A stretch of DNA of 6,698 bases from Cyclobacteriaceae bacterium (GCA_947458795.1 CANHCD010000122.1:1-6698), one strand, 5' to 3'; positions 1-5,920 are shown, numbered from the stretch's first letter. The notes: a model not told the origin generated them from the sequence alone. A program made the numbers and translations.

Positions 1-98
1 AAATGGTCTATGAAATTTGGGAGCGATGGAAAAAAATAGTCTTCTCGCTAAACTATGGATTTATGGGGTCGAATAAATAGGAGGAAGCTGCTGAAGGG
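1..98. other. Window edge, no confident gene
   Basis: This stretch lies downstream of the DUF3365 gene. One plus-strand frame is open from the window edge and stops at 78-80 (26 codons, including IWERWKK). It could be the 3' end of a convergent gene whose stop would lie 18 bases from the DUF3365 stop. A second plus frame stops at 37-39. The open stretch is too short to separate coding from chance. I see no hairpin followed by a T-tract on either strand. Confidence 0.3.
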
Positions 99-749
99 TT
101 AAAGCCGTTTGACCACTTCTTTTTTGGGTAGGCGCAGGGACCACATGCCTCTCAAGTCTTCAAGTGCATAGCCGGTAGCCGGGTCTTGCGGGTAGCGTTG
201 CTTCAGTTTGGCTGAAGTTTCGGGAGCGATGTCTTTTTTGGGATCTCCATGGCAACTTAAGCAGAGTGCATTGCTGATCACGATGGGCTTGGTGTAGAGA
301 AATACTTCTCCCTGTTCCAACTTTTGGATGCTCGGATCAGAGGAGATGTTGTTTTCCACATTGTAGGCATAGGCATCGAGCAGCGGGGTTTCGGCTGCAT
401 CTGGAGCATCTAGGGGATTTCTGGGACGGGAGGAAACCCGTCGCAGGGTGACCGCATGTTTGGTTTCAAGGGATTTTAAAATTGGCAAGGCATTGACTTG
501 GCAGAAGTCGATGGCTCCGGAATGTCCATTTGCCGCAATGGCCTGCTGAAGCTGGGCGATAAGTTGGGCCTGGGCTTCTTGGGTGATGGAATCTCCCCAG
601 ACCATCGCCTCTCTCAAAATTTCAACTTCCGTGATTCGTCTGACGTCATTGTTGCGTTGGACATCATCAAATGCCTCCTTCGAAATCCGCTCTTGAGGAC
701 CGCAGGAAAAAATCAGAATAGTTATGAGAAGAAGAAGGAGGTTTTTCAT
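99..749 (-). CDS. DUF3365 c-type heme lipoprotein
   Basis: This encodes a 216-aa predicted lipoprotein with one covalent heme. Residues 1-15 are a hydrophobic signal peptide ending in a lipobox-like FSC, with the lipidated Cys at 16. The rest should therefore be periplasmic and membrane-anchored. A CLSCH motif (CxxCH, residues 163-167) is the c-type heme site. Other DUF3365 (Tll0287-like) hallmarks are IDFC with Cys83, the RRVSSRPRNPLDAPD block (103-117) and LRGMWSLRLP near the C-terminus. In this family the domain is often a heme sensor of kinases or cyclases, or stands alone as here; its substrate or partner is unknown. No cytochrome maturation or kinase gene is adjacent. The ATG at 747-749 is chosen because it directly precedes the signal peptide. 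Its upstream spacer is almost wholly occupied by the repeat element at 756-993, so any promoter lies in or across that element. The family call is strong; the role is not known. Confidence 0.88.
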   Translation of the reverse strand: MKNLLLLLITILIFSCGPQERISKEAFDDVQRNNDVRRITEVEILREAMVWGDSITQEAQAQLIAQLQQAIAANGHSGAIDFCQVNALPILKSLETKHAVTLRRVSSRPRNPLDAPDAAETPLLDAYAYNVENNISSDPSIQKLEQGEVFLYTKPIVISNALCLSCHGDPKKDIAPETSAKLKQRYPQDPATGYALEDLRGMWSLRLPKKEVVKRL

Positions 750-770
750 AATAAGGAATTGAAATACATT

Positions 771-802
771 GGAAATAGAGTAGAAATACCCGCCGCGGCG
801 GG
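771..802 (+). repeat. Direct repeat copy A with 14-bp palindrome
   Basis: This 32-base segment ends in the perfect palindrome CCCGCCGCGGCGGG (789-802). It recurs at 867-898, exactly 96 bases on, with four mismatches by eye. The palindrome can fold as a five-pair stem with a CGCG loop. Confidence 0.85.
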
Positions 803-866
803 CCGCTCCGTGAAATAAGAAGGGGAAATACGCTTCGCTCCGTGAAATAATAAAGGGAAATAGGAT

Positions 867-898
867 GAAAATAGGATAGAAATACCCACCGCGGCGGG
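867..898 (+). repeat. Direct repeat copy B with near-palindrome
   Basis: This is the second copy of the 771-802 segment. Its core at 885-898 is CCCACCGCGGCGGG. The single change leaves an A-C mismatch on the plus strand but a tolerated G-U pair in RNA read from the minus strand, the direction of the flanking genes. Confidence 0.82.
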
Positions 899-943
899 CA
901 GTCTCTGTGAACTAATTTGAAGACCAATTCAATCTTTTATTTC

Positions 944-959
944 ACCGAGCTTGCTCGGT
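944..959. repeat. Inverted-unit hairpin core
   Basis: ACCGAGCTTGCTCGGT is a perfect inverted repeat. As RNA it folds into a six-pair stem closed by CUUG (plus) or CAAG (minus). It is the core of the inverted unit next to the GNAT stop and lies 33 bases downstream of it, so it could act as a 3' stabilising or weak terminating hairpin. No T-tract follows on the minus strand. Confidence 0.75.
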
Positions 960-992
960 TTATTTCCACACTATTTCGACTATATTTCAATT

Positions 993-1517
993 CTAATCCT
1001 CCCCTCTCACTCGCACATACTGAAAAAGATCGCCTACGGTGCCGCGCTTGATAAATCCTTTTTTCAAGATGGCTTCGGGGATGTAGCCCGCTTTTTCGAG
1101 TACGTTCATGGATTCCCCATTGAAGTCGAATACCTGCGCGTAGATGCGCTGGATATCAAACTTATCGAAGATGTAGTCGGTGTAGAGCTTTACAGCTTCG
1201 GTGGCAATGCCCTTTCCCCAGAAAGGTTCGCCTACCCAAAAGCCAAGCTCCATATTGGTTCGTAGCTCATCTTTTCCTCGCTCAGCACCAATCGAACCTG
1301 CCAACCTTCCCTCAAATTCAATCGCAAAATTCTGAGCTGGATTGAACTTATGGTTGTATTCAACCCAATGCCGGGCATCGTGAATGGTGTAGGGCTGTGG
1401 ATAATTATCCCGAAGATTCATGAAGATCTTTGGGTTATTGGCAATCGGGTACATTTGGTGAATATGAGATTCATTCCAAGTGATCAGGCGGATCTCTCTT
1501 TCTCCTTCAATAAGCAT
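993..1517 (-). CDS. GNAT N-acetyltransferase, RimJ/RimL-like
   Basis: This encodes a 174-aa cytoplasmic acetyltransferase, the usual length for the Acetyltransf_3 (RimJ/RimL/YdaF-like) group. These enzymes move an acetyl group from acetyl-CoA to an amine such as a protein N-terminus, an amino sugar or a polyamine; the acceptor here cannot be told. Visible features are the N-terminal strand REIRLITW, the central strand NMELGFWVG (89-96), and the acetyl-CoA pyrophosphate loop FWGKGIATEA (99-108), which fits R/QxxGxG/A. The C-terminal half has IQRIYAQVFDFNGESMNVLEKAGY (122-145), where the N-x-x-S-x-x-V-L-E-K-A-G-Y pattern is typical of the fold. The ATG at 1517 begins a normal N-terminus; the prfA stop is 77 bases upstream. 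The stop codon's last base overlaps the inverted terminus of the repeat element at 993, so the gene ends exactly where the element begins. Confidence 0.9.
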   Translation of the reverse strand: MLIEGEREIRLITWNESHIHQMYPIANNPKIFMNLRDNYPQPYTIHDARHWVEYNHKFNPAQNFAIEFEGRLAGSIGAERGKDELRTNMELGFWVGEPFWGKGIATEAVKLYTDYIFDKFDIQRIYAQVFDFNGESMNVLEKAGYIPEAILKKGFIKRGTVGDLFQYVRVRGED

Positions 1518-1552
1518 AGGTATAGTTGGTTAATTCTAAAAGGGGATTTTTT

Positions 1553-1583
1553 TCAAGATACGGGCTTAATTCTTTCTTTACAA
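1553..1583 (-). promoter_or_regulatory. Possible weak promoter for the GNAT gene
   Basis: On the minus strand, TTG (1583-1581) is followed after 20 bases by TATCTTGA (1560-1553). This approximates the Bacteroidota TTG...TAnnTTTG layout but lacks one T of the -7 box. It sits 35 bases upstream of the ATG in the only spacer between prfA and this gene. Read-through from prfA is the alternative, since I see no terminator after prfA. Confidence 0.3.
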
Positions 1584-1594
1584 TGACTCAGGGT

Positions 1595-2668
1595 CTATTC
1601 AATCCCTCCAGTTTGCATTTTTTCTAGATTTTCAGCCATGCGAAGTGCAGAGATAAATTCTTCGATACGCCCATCCATCACCTCTGGCAAGTTGTACACT
1701 GTCTTGTTGATTCGGTGGTCGGTGACACGCGACTGGGGATAGTTGTAGGTACGGATCTTGTCGGAGCGGTCGCCACTGCCGACCATGGAACGACGTTGGG
1801 CTCCAACTGCATCGTTGTGCTTGGCTAGCTCGATCTCGTAGAGTCGGGAGCGCAACACCTTGAGTGCCTTCTCAAAGTTTTTGATCTGGGATTTTTCATC
1901 CTGGCAAGTTACAATCAGCCCGCTAGGGATGTGAGTTAGTCGCACCGCCGAGTAGGTGGTGTTCACCGACTGTCCACCAGGACCGGAGGAGCAGTAGGTA
2001 TCCTTCCGGATGTCGTTCATGTCCAAGTGCACCTCTACTTCGTCCATTTCGGGAAGTACAGCTACAGAAGCTGCGGAGGTATGTACCCGTCCTTGGGATT
2101 CAGTAGCAGGCACCCGCTGCACGCGGTGCACGCCTGATTCGTACTTCAGCATGCCGTACACATCTGCTCCGGAGACGGTGGCGATGATTTCTTTGTATCC
2201 CCCTGCAGAGCCGAAGGTCAAGTCGAGCACGGTCAACTTCCAGTTCTGCATTTCGCAGAAGCGCTCGTACATGCGGAAGAGGTCGCCTGCAAAAATCGCC
2301 GCCTCATCCCCACCGGTACCGCCGCGGATTTCCAGGATACAATCCTTGGAATCGTTCGGGTCTTTGGGAGTGAGAAGCTGCTTGAGCTCTTCTTCGAGGG
2401 CAATTTTCTTCTCACGCAGCTCATCCAGTTCTGCCTTGGCCATCTCTCGAAACTCTGGGTCTTTTTCCTTATCTAGGATTTCTTTGGAGCTATCAATGTT
2501 TTGCAGAACCAAGGAATAGGAATCCGCTACGCTCACGAGCTTTTCCAAGTCTTTGTATTCCTTGGTCAGCTTGGCGTAGGAGCTCATATCGGCCATGGAG
2601 TCAGGTAGGATGATGAGCTGTCCTACTTCTTCAAATCGGTCTTTTAGGCTTTGTAATTTCTCGAGCAT
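1595..2668 (-). CDS. prfA: Peptide chain release factor 1
   Basis: This encodes a 357-aa class I release factor, full length for RF1. It recognises UAA and UAG at the ribosomal A site and triggers hydrolysis of peptidyl-tRNA. Domain 1 is the helical N-terminus (about 1-100). The stop-codon tripeptide is PAT (187-189) inside RVPATESQGRVHTSA, the PxT form specific to RF1; RF2 would have SPF. The catalytic GGQ (231-233) sits in SSGPGGQSVNTTYSAVRLTH, and its Gln is the residue methylated by PrmC in bacteria. The C-terminal RTYNYPQSRVTDHRI block (306-320) is also characteristic. It shows no in-frame interruption of the kind known for the RF2 frameshift. It appears to stand alone, not next to prmC or hemA, and has a good promoter of its own at 2687-2720. 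Its own stop is TAG, an RF1 codon. Confidence 0.98.
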   Translation of the reverse strand: MLEKLQSLKDRFEEVGQLIILPDSMADMSSYAKLTKEYKDLEKLVSVADSYSLVLQNIDSSKEILDKEKDPEFREMAKAELDELREKKIALEEELKQLLTPKDPNDSKDCILEIRGGTGGDEAAIFAGDLFRMYERFCEMQNWKLTVLDLTFGSAGGYKEIIATVSGADVYGMLKYESGVHRVQRVPATESQGRVHTSAASVAVLPEMDEVEVHLDMNDIRKDTYCSSGPGGQSVNTTYSAVRLTHIPSGLIVTCQDEKSQIKNFEKALKVLRSRLYEIELAKHNDAVGAQRRSMVGSGDRSDKIRTYNYPQSRVTDHRINKTVYNLPEVMDGRIEEFISALRMAENLEKMQTGGIE

Positions 2669-2686
2669 GGGGAGTAAAAATCCTCA

Positions 2687-2720
2687 CAAAAGTACGGCTA
2701 TATTCGAGGAAGACCTCCAA
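2687..2720 (-). promoter_or_regulatory. Predicted prfA promoter, Bacteroidota type
   Basis: The minus strand carries TACTTTTG (2694-2687), an exact match to the TAnnTTTG -7 consensus of the Bacteroidota primary sigma factor. A TTG lies at 2720-2718, 23 bases upstream, at the wide end of the accepted spacing. The predicted start would leave a leader of only about 10-15 bases before the ATG at 2668. The hairpin CCTCC-AAAA-GGAGG (2714-2727) overlaps the -33 region. Confidence 0.6.
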
Positions 2721-2753
2721 AAGGAGGGAAGAATTTGTTTAAAAATGTAGGGC

Positions 2754-4031
2754 TTAAGCTTGGATTTTGTAGAAGACATAGCGCTTATCCTCCGGCTTTT
2801 TGAAGCGAACAATCAACTCTTTGCCTGCTTGATCGAAGTACTTCTCGTTGATGTCCTTGACCATACGCGCTCGCTTCATGCGTTTGGAATCAAAATTTGT
2901 TAGTTCATCGATCCCCAAGATCTGATCGAGGGCCTCGGTGGTCAAGAGCTTCCCAGAATAGGCCAAGACCAACTCAAAAGGTTCCCCTTTTTTAATTTGT
3001 GGATCCTGCTCAATTTCTTTCTTCCTCTTGGGTAACACCTTTTTTGCCACCACCCAGCCAACAGCAACTACCGTGAAGAATAAGAAGAAGCCCCAGGTAT
3101 AGTTTGACCCAAATGCAGCTGCTTGCTTTATTTGAATGTAGCCTACCTCCTTTGATTTTTTTCGAACTTCATCGAGGTCGAGCGTTTTGAGTTGGCCGCT
3201 TGGCGCAGGATAGCTGAGTACATTCCCGACAATTTCTAAGTAGGGAGCAATTCCCATGTCCACGTTCATGTTGGGATAATGAAAAATCTTGCCCGTCTCT
3301 TTTTCAATCAGGGTCCATCCGAAATTTTCTAAGCCATTGGTAGACGCCCAAAACGCATAATCTTGGGTTTGAACAAAATGAATCAGTTCCCTAGCTGCTA
3401 AATCATTTAAATCCAAGCCTTCAATTACAATCTCTAGCTCTTTCCATTCTTTGGTTTTCCAATCTAGGATATACCCTTTGGTATCTTTTACATCCAGGCC
3501 ATAGCGTTTGTTGGTGATTTCCCCCAGTAGCGATACGATCCCTGTAGAATTTTGGTAAACAAAGAATGAAAAATAGTCCCTAGGCTGATTTTTAGTAATC
3601 TGCAATTCCCAAGTTCCGTTGAATTCATCAAAGGAGAGTAAGTCCACATGATTGCTCCAATATCCCTGACCTCCAAGAAGGTAATGGGTCCCCTCGCGGT
3701 TAAAAGAATGGCTGGCACAGGTGTATCCTCGGTTGTAATCCTGGTACTTGTCGACAAACGAATCCCCTTGAAGTTCATACAAATGGAAGGAGCAACTTAC
3801 TTGAGCAAAGAGCCTCCCATTTTCTTCATAAAAGGTGTAATACTGTGGGGTCTCCTTGTAGATGGCATCCAAGGAATCCAGAACTGCCGCAGAAATTCGC
3901 CCTTCCAGAAAGTGGGGGCGTTCACTTTTTTTCCAGACATTGGTGAAGGTCCGAAACCAATAGGAATCAGCCCCTACAGCAGATAGGCTAATCAGAACAA
4001 AAAGAATCAAAAACGAAAATCCTTTCTTCAT
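2754..4031 (-). CDS. Putative membrane-tethered regulator, paralog A
   Basis: I do not recognise this 425-aa protein as a named family. Residues 1-21 are a signal peptide with likely cleavage after VGA. Residues 22 to about 310 should be periplasmic and look beta-rich. Kelch-like blocks are visible: LLGGQGYW...DLLSFDEFNGTW (118-141) and GYILDWKTKEW (186-196). Cys80 and Cys105 are the only cysteines, are shared with the paralog and could form a disulfide. One TM helix spans about 312-332, followed by the positive stop PKRKK and a variable linker (338-356). The cytoplasmic tail (357-425) has LTTEALDQILGI, a basic helix around SKRMKRARMVKDINEKY, and two strands ELIVRFKK / KRYVFYKI. This helix-helix-hairpin order suggests a winged-helix DNA-binding domain; that is an inference. 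The architecture would suit a one-component sensor carrying its DNA-binding end at the C-terminus. It is preceded by a 445-base spacer with the conserved element at 4184-4227. Confidence 0.85.
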   Translation of the reverse strand: MKKGFSFLILFVLISLSAVGADSYWFRTFTNVWKKSERPHFLEGRISAAVLDSLDAIYKETPQYYTFYEENGRLFAQVSCSFHLYELQGDSFVDKYQDYNRGYTCASHSFNREGTHYLLGGQGYWSNHVDLLSFDEFNGTWELQITKNQPRDYFSFFVYQNSTGIVSLLGEITNKRYGLDVKDTKGYILDWKTKEWKELEIVIEGLDLNDLAARELIHFVQTQDYAFWASTNGLENFGWTLIEKETGKIFHYPNMNVDMGIAPYLEIVGNVLSYPAPSGQLKTLDLDEVRKKSKEVGYIQIKQAAAFGSNYTWGFFLFFTVVAVGWVVAKKVLPKRKKEIEQDPQIKKGEPFELVLAYSGKLLTTEALDQILGIDELTNFDSKRMKRARMVKDINEKYFDQAGKELIVRFKKPEDKRYVFYKIQA

Positions 4032-4183
4032 ACCTTATATTTGGGTGCGACTGAACTAATTATAGGCAGCATCAAAAAATTTTATTTAAGAAAAATTAAA
4101 ATGACCTGTAAAAAAGTCAGTCTAACTCAGCTTTACACTTCATAATTAAAGTAAATTCTAAAAAATATTATATTTATTTTTTA
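4032..4183 (-). promoter_or_regulatory. AT-rich leader of paralog A
   Basis: This 152-base stretch separates the conserved upstream element from the paralog A ATG. It is strongly AT-rich. I find no exact TAnnTTTG box on the minus strand. TATAAT occurs at 4064-4059, 28 bases from the ATG, without a convincing partner. A six-base inverted repeat TGTAAA/TTTACA (4107-4112 and 4132-4137) is the only clear hairpin candidate. A promoter is expected here but not pinned down. Confidence 0.35.
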
Positions 4184-4227
4184 TCGTGTTTATTAAGAAT
4201 CAACTCCATTGATTCGTATTGATTCGG
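4184..4227 (-). promoter_or_regulatory. Conserved upstream element, paralog A copy
   Basis: This element aligns without gaps to 5921-5964 upstream of paralog B, with 31 of 44 bases identical by my count. The best-kept parts are TCGTGTT, CAAnTnCATTG and CGnATTGATnC. It contains a tandem 10-bp direct repeat, ATTGATTCGT then ATTGATTCGG (4208-4227), and an overlapping perfect inverted repeat GAATCAA-CTCCA-TTGATTC (4197-4215). Repeats set one helical turn apart fit a protein binding site. The distance to the start codon is 152 bases, against 160 for the other copy. Confidence 0.55.
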
Positions 4228-4240
4228 GTGAAGAAAATCT

Positions 4241-4476
4241 AAGCTAAACCCAGCAAATGGGGTTTCATGTGCGCATAGCACTACGCACGATTGCAAAAAA
4301 TTAGCGGGCACTCACAGGAGCTGACAAGCTCTTTTGACCTAGAGAATCCTGAGAAAAGGTTTGGCAATACAAAAACTAGACAGCATACCTGTAGCAGGAC
4401 TAAGCCAGGTGCACACCAAACCTAGGTTGGATCGGGTGGATCATTCGCATGTAAAGGGGGATCTGATTACCTAAAT
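4241..4476. other. Non-coding spacer rich in inverted repeats
   Basis: This stretch lies between the paralog B stop and the paralog A control region. It is visibly richer in G+C than the AT-rich block at 4080-4200, and no frame is open for any useful length. Short pairings are dense: AAACCCA/TGGGGTTT (4246-4265, one bulge), GTGCG/CGCAC (4269-4288), GAGCT-GACA-AGCTC then TTTT (4318-4335, plus), and an eight-base pair AGGTTTGG/CCAAACCT (4357-4364 with 4416-4423) enclosing ACCTG/CAGGT (4387-4391 with 4406-4410). It could be a 3' UTR, a small structured RNA on either strand, or a decayed insertion. I do not recognise it. Confidence 0.4.
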
Positions 4477-5760
4477 CTAAGCTTGGATTTTGTAGTAGAC
4501 ATAGCGCTTGTCCTCCGGCTTTTTGTCACGAACTATCAACTCTTTGCCTTCTTGAGCGAAGTACTTCTCGTTGATGTCATTAATTAGGCGGGCGCGCTTC
4601 ATGCGGCGGGAATCAAAGTTTGCCTGGTCATCAATACCTAGGAGCTGATCGAGGGTTTCGGTGGTGAGCAACTGTCCGGAATACGGCAACAAGAGTTCAA
4701 TGGGCTCTAACCTTTTGGCGGGATGCACTTCAGGCGCCTCGGTTTTTTTCTTGGGGAGGATTTTTTTCACAAGTAGGAATCCAACCGCCACTACCACAAA
4801 AAACAAGCCATACGCCCAGGTGTAATTCATCCCAAATGATGCTGCTTCCTTCACCCGAACAAAGCCAACCTCCTTGGACTTTTTTCGAATTTCATCAAGG
4901 TCTAGCGTTTTCTGTTCGCCACCGGGCATGATATAGCTCAAGACATTGCCTTTGATTTCTAAATAAGGGGACAGTCCCATATCCACATTCTTGGATTCGT
5001 AGTAAAAAATCTTGCCCGTCTCCTTTTCAATTAAGTTCCAACCAATATTCTTCAAGCCATTGGTAGTCGCCCAAAAAGCATAATCTTGAGTTTGGACAAA
5101 ATAAAGCCCTCCTTTCTCTACAAGCTCTTCAAGCGCTAAATCATCGATAACTAATTCAATTTCTTTCCAAGCTTTAGTCTCCCAATCTAAAAAATACCCC
5201 TGCAGATTTTTGGAGTCTATTCCATAGCGTGGGTTAAAGGTGGTTCCAAAAAGAGAAAACAGTCCCTTGGAATTTTGGTAGACAAATTGAGAAAAATAGT
5301 GTTCAGGTTGATTTTTGGTGACCTGGAGCTCCCAGGAACCATGAAGTTCATCAAAAGTGAGTAGGTCCATATGGCTTTGCCAGAACCCGTGTCCTCCGAG
5401 CATGTAATGCGTATTCTCTCGAACAAAGGAATTGGAAGCGCAGGAGTAACCCCGATTAAAATAAACGTATTTGTTGACTAGTTTATCTCCGCTAACTTCA
5501 TAGAAATCGAAGGTGCAAGCAACTTGAACGTAAAGTTTTGTTCCCAATTCATAGATCAAATACTGATGTGGGGATTTTTCGTAGATCTTATCCAAAGAGT
5601 CCAATACTGAAATCGGTAGTTTCCCCTCTAAAAAATCTGTGCGGCCTTTATCCTTCCACGATTTGGTGAACGTCACTAAGGAGTTAAATTCTGCTGCCAA
5701 ACTGGCCGAGCTGACTAGTAAGGTAATTAGGATGGGGAAAACTAACTTTATTTTCATCAT
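4477..5760 (-). CDS. Putative membrane-tethered regulator, paralog B
   Basis: This 427-aa protein is the tandem paralog of the 2754-4031 product and has the same layout. A signal peptide covers about 1-22 (SLA then AE). A periplasmic beta-rich part follows with Cys82 and Cys107, and Kelch-like LGGHGFW...LTFDELHGSW (121-143) and GYFLDWETKAW (188-198). A TM helix at about 315-332 is followed by KKILPKKK, a divergent linker, and the basic tail 359-427. About 54 of the last 68 residues match paralog A, and the 3' hundred bases differ at only about 8 positions. The linkers after the TM and the N-termini differ most. The start is ATGATG, so 5757 is an equally good initiator. A strong minus-strand terminator lies 50 bases upstream (5811-5846), so either the promoter lies between the two or transcription is attenuated. 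Function unknown; a surface sensor joined to a winged-helix-like tail is my inference. Confidence 0.85.
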   Translation of the reverse strand: MMKIKLVFPILITLLVSSASLAAEFNSLVTFTKSWKDKGRTDFLEGKLPISVLDSLDKIYEKSPHQYLIYELGTKLYVQVACTFDFYEVSGDKLVNKYVYFNRGYSCASNSFVRENTHYMLGGHGFWQSHMDLLTFDELHGSWELQVTKNQPEHYFSQFVYQNSKGLFSLFGTTFNPRYGIDSKNLQGYFLDWETKAWKEIELVIDDLALEELVEKGGLYFVQTQDYAFWATTNGLKNIGWNLIEKETGKIFYYESKNVDMGLSPYLEIKGNVLSYIMPGGEQKTLDLDEIRKKSKEVGFVRVKEAASFGMNYTWAYGLFFVVVAVGFLLVKKILPKKKTEAPEVHPAKRLEPIELLLPYSGQLLTTETLDQLLGIDDQANFDSRRMKRARLINDINEKYFAQEGKELIVRDKKPEDKRYVYYKIQA

Positions 5761-5810
5761 TCGTGCTATGCAAAATCACTTTCTACTCAAGTTTACTAAA
5801 AAAATGTCAT

Positions 5811-5846
5811 AAAAAAAGGGAGAGGAAAACCGTGACTCCCCTCCCT
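5811..5846 (-). terminator. Strong intrinsic terminator in paralog B leader
   Basis: Read on the minus strand, AGGGAGGGG (5846-5838) pairs over nine bases with CCTCTCCCT (5825-5817), with one G-U pair and a 12-base loop, and runs directly into TTTTTT (5816-5811). On the plus strand the same position is an A-C mismatch and an A-tract follows, so it works only leftward. It lies 50 bases before the paralog B start and about 190 bases beyond the GH2 terminator. Confidence 0.8.
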
Positions 5847-5920
5847 AAAAAAAATAAACAAAAAGCCTTATGACAATTTTAATCTAAACTAAAGTGTCGG
5901 TACCAAGTATCTAAGACTTT

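Larger units (their letters stand above)
756..993. repeat. Composite GAAATA/hairpin repeat element
   Basis: The spacer between the GNAT stop and the DUF3365 start is built of repeats. It is bounded by GAATTGAAATA at 756-766 and its exact inverse at 983-993. GAAATA boxes start at 761, 772 and 783 (11-bp steps), again at 857, 868 (AAAATA) and 879, and on the minus strand at 988, 977 and 966. Each triad runs into a GC-rich core (789-802, 885-898, 944-959) followed by a GTGAAATAA-like right arm (811-819, 908-915, minus strand 945-937). A fourth unit at 825-850 has one left box, a short core and a right arm. Units 1 to 3 are on the plus strand and the last is inverted. The architecture resembles REP/BIME-type intergenic palindromes, but I do not recognise a named family. 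The 86-aa minus-strand reading frame through it merely translates the repeats. Confidence 0.8.

Noticed and set aside
667..927. Minus-strand 86-codon frame with repeated PPR-VFL-YF words
   Set aside because: It overlaps the DUF3365 5' end in another frame, and its repeats are a translation of the 96-base DNA repeat.
756..993. CRISPR-like array
   Set aside because: Repeat words are 6-14 bases with 5-base spacers, units appear in both orientations, and there are no cas genes.
951..1265. Plus-strand frames opposite the GNAT gene (also 1350-1586)
   Set aside because: They lie antisense to a well-supported acetyltransferase and show no family motif.
2010..2519. Plus-strand open frame of 169 codons opposite prfA
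   Set aside because: It is the Ser/Arg-rich antisense shadow of the unambiguous prfA coding sequence.
2714..2727. CCTCC-AAAA-GGAGG hairpin as a terminator of paralog A
   Set aside because: No T-tract follows on either strand, and it overlaps the likely prfA -33 region.
4257..4304. Short plus-strand frame starting MGFHVRIALR
   Set aside because: Only 15 codons before a stop, with no continuation in the neighbouring frames.
4241..4476. tmRNA, RNase P RNA, SRP RNA or tRNA in the spacer
   Set aside because: None of the characteristic conserved words or a tRNA T-arm was found on either strand.
5771..5778. TGATTTTG on the minus strand as the paralog B -7 box
   Set aside because: It has one mismatch to TAnnTTTG, no TTG at proper spacing, and would start transcription within a few bases of the ATG.
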